Shown here piece after piece: positions 62,641 to 64,000 of a DNA stretch of 64,000 nucleotides. The DNA is taken from assembly GCF_043641665.1 (NCBI RefSeq), contig NC_092196.1, positions 15,745,692 through 15,809,691 on the forward strand, read 5' to 3'. This DNA is from Enoplosus armatus. Its lineage: Eukaryota > Chordata > Actinopteri > Centrarchiformes > Enoplosidae. A model generated the notes under the pieces. The model saw nothing but the letters and a program-made list of their open reading frames with translations. It was not told the origin of the DNA and ran no database searches. Made by a program: the position numbers and the translations under genes. The first letter of the stretch is position 1. Every line of letters starts with the position of its first letter.

Positions 62641-64000
62641 TATGTAGTTGCATTGATGACTTAGTTACTTGGGTGTCAGGCTGGTAACACACTGTGACTA
62701 TATAAAACCAACCTGTCCTCTTTTAACTACTATGCTCTTCTAGGCAACATCAATGCAACATACCACACTCTCCATGGCAGCACAGTCCATATCTAAAAGG
62801 ATAAACTGCTGGTTTACACTCCTTGATTAACGATTCATGTGATTACATTATTACTGGGAACTACGGTGCTCAATCAGAATAAAAGAAAATCAGACATAGT
62901 GCCTCCTCAGTGGTTCTGGTCTGTTCTGGTGCGTTTCCCAGAATTAAACTCATCCAATTGCCTTGCCCGAGCTGTCGTCAGATCTAATGCACTGTAATTT
63001 TTAGTGATCACTTTACCCACTTGATGCTCCCTCAGTCCATTAGTTTCTTGATGAGAGCTACATCTATCAGAAATATGGCCACTGTAAGATTAAAGGCATT
63101 GCCCTGTAAAAGATGAGTGGATCCAAATCAGACCAAACATGCCCTCAATAAACTTCCTGTGGACGCTCAAGGCCCTCTGTATCAGTCAGTGTTATTTGTG
63201 AAACAAGTACTATCAAGTACTATCAACACCAATCACAGATATAGATATGAAAATCCATTGTATTTAGCCATGTTGTACACCTGGGGTCTGTACAACATGG
63301 AAGTAATGCTTCATCTTTTGTAACAGACTTCTAGTCATCAATTCAGAATCATGTTTATATGTAATTCTCATAAAATTAGGAAAGTATCGAGGTGCTAAAA
63401 CAATACAAAGTATGTTTTTTGAGTTGTTAAAGAGGCCTGCGGTCTCCGGAGCCCTACACAGATCATTAGGTTTAAGTTAAAGAGAAATTACAGCCCCCAA
63501 AGTATCTAAACAATGAATACATGTAAAATAAGCCAGAATTAGACTCCAGTGATTTTCTTATGGGACCCACAAAAACAACATAAAGCAAGTCAGCACAGGG
63601 CTAGTTCTTATAATGTTATCTCCATTACTTAAATCAAATGCTGTATTTTGTTAATAAAGACTTGCACAAGCAGCCAGGCGGTGACTTAGCAATGAGAAAG
63701 GCAATCATGGAGAAAATGACTGAAAGTTAAAATAAGGCTGCACCGTTTTGACAGACAGCTGTCAGACGTTCATTACAGACTCCCTAATGATTTTTTTCCA
63801 CATCACTGATAAAGTGCTGCGGCACCTTCCTCAGCATGACAGGGGACTTTTCTCAAATCATGACACCTCAATTCTTCCCTCTTATTACATGCCATTCATT
63901 CAGTCAGACCACAGAAGACAAAGTCTCTCGTCTGTGTCAGGATTGTAGAGTTTTGAGTTAATGCAACAAAACAAAGAAACTCCATGTTTAATGCACATGT
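62641..64000. other. non-coding stretch, no gene seen
   Basis: A direct repeat aagtactatc occurs twice at 63206-63226. No exon or repeat family recognised to the window end. Confidence 0.5.

Noticed and set aside
1..64000. CRISPR arrays, prokaryotic operons, phage or plasmid genes, rRNA genes, intact retroviral or LINE ORFs
   Set aside because: None seen: no regularly spaced repeats, no ribosome-binding-site-linked gene strings, no reverse transcriptase, integrase or transposase motifs in the open frames.

Overview
The window looks like ordinary nuclear DNA from a ray-finned fish, most likely a percomorph (perch-like) teleost. It is AT-rich, has no operon-like coding structure, and carries simple repeats and decayed interspersed repeats of types I recall from percomorph genomes. 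These include a long-TIR foldback element containing 'gcttagcttagcataaag', the '(AATTG)n' LINE/SINE tail, and a tRNA-derived SINE with a 'gaggccctttgctgcatgtcat'-like body. The species and family assignments rest on memory of these repeats, not on a database search. I recognise no protein-coding exon of a known gene. Every long open frame I examined lacks a recognisable domain.

Layout: 1-15 kb is non-coding DNA with a nested repeat (790-1626), two copies of the foldback element (4973-5516 and 8781-9114), and a 460 bp 'tacttaagtaaagga' repeat (11579-12039). About 15.1-15.8 kb is the only CpG-rich, promoter-like zone. It has a TATA-like box, a presumed 5' untranslated first exon with two tiny upstream ORFs, and a strong splice donor (CAG|GTAAGC at 15805) on the + strand. 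If real, this is the first exon of a gene whose coding exons lie outside or deep in the window, and the following tens of kilobases would be its first intron. A possible second 5' exon lies at 17456-17571.

From 17 to 64 kb the sequence is intronic or intergenic. It holds microsatellites, G-runs, a (TA)n palindrome, a LINE/SINE tail (21535-21631), a tRNA-SINE (32565-32708), further foldback and other repeat copies, and several short perfect hairpins. It also holds a few stretches that could be conserved regulatory elements but cannot be proven without alignment.

The observations most worth following are an 83-nt near-perfect hairpin at 25346-25428 (microRNA-precursor-like, or a miniature palindromic element), the promoter and first exon at 15.1-15.8 kb, and a CCAAT/TATA core-promoter look-alike followed by a signal-peptide-like short ORF at 22.6-22.8 kb. 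I found no convincing undescribed multi-gene system.
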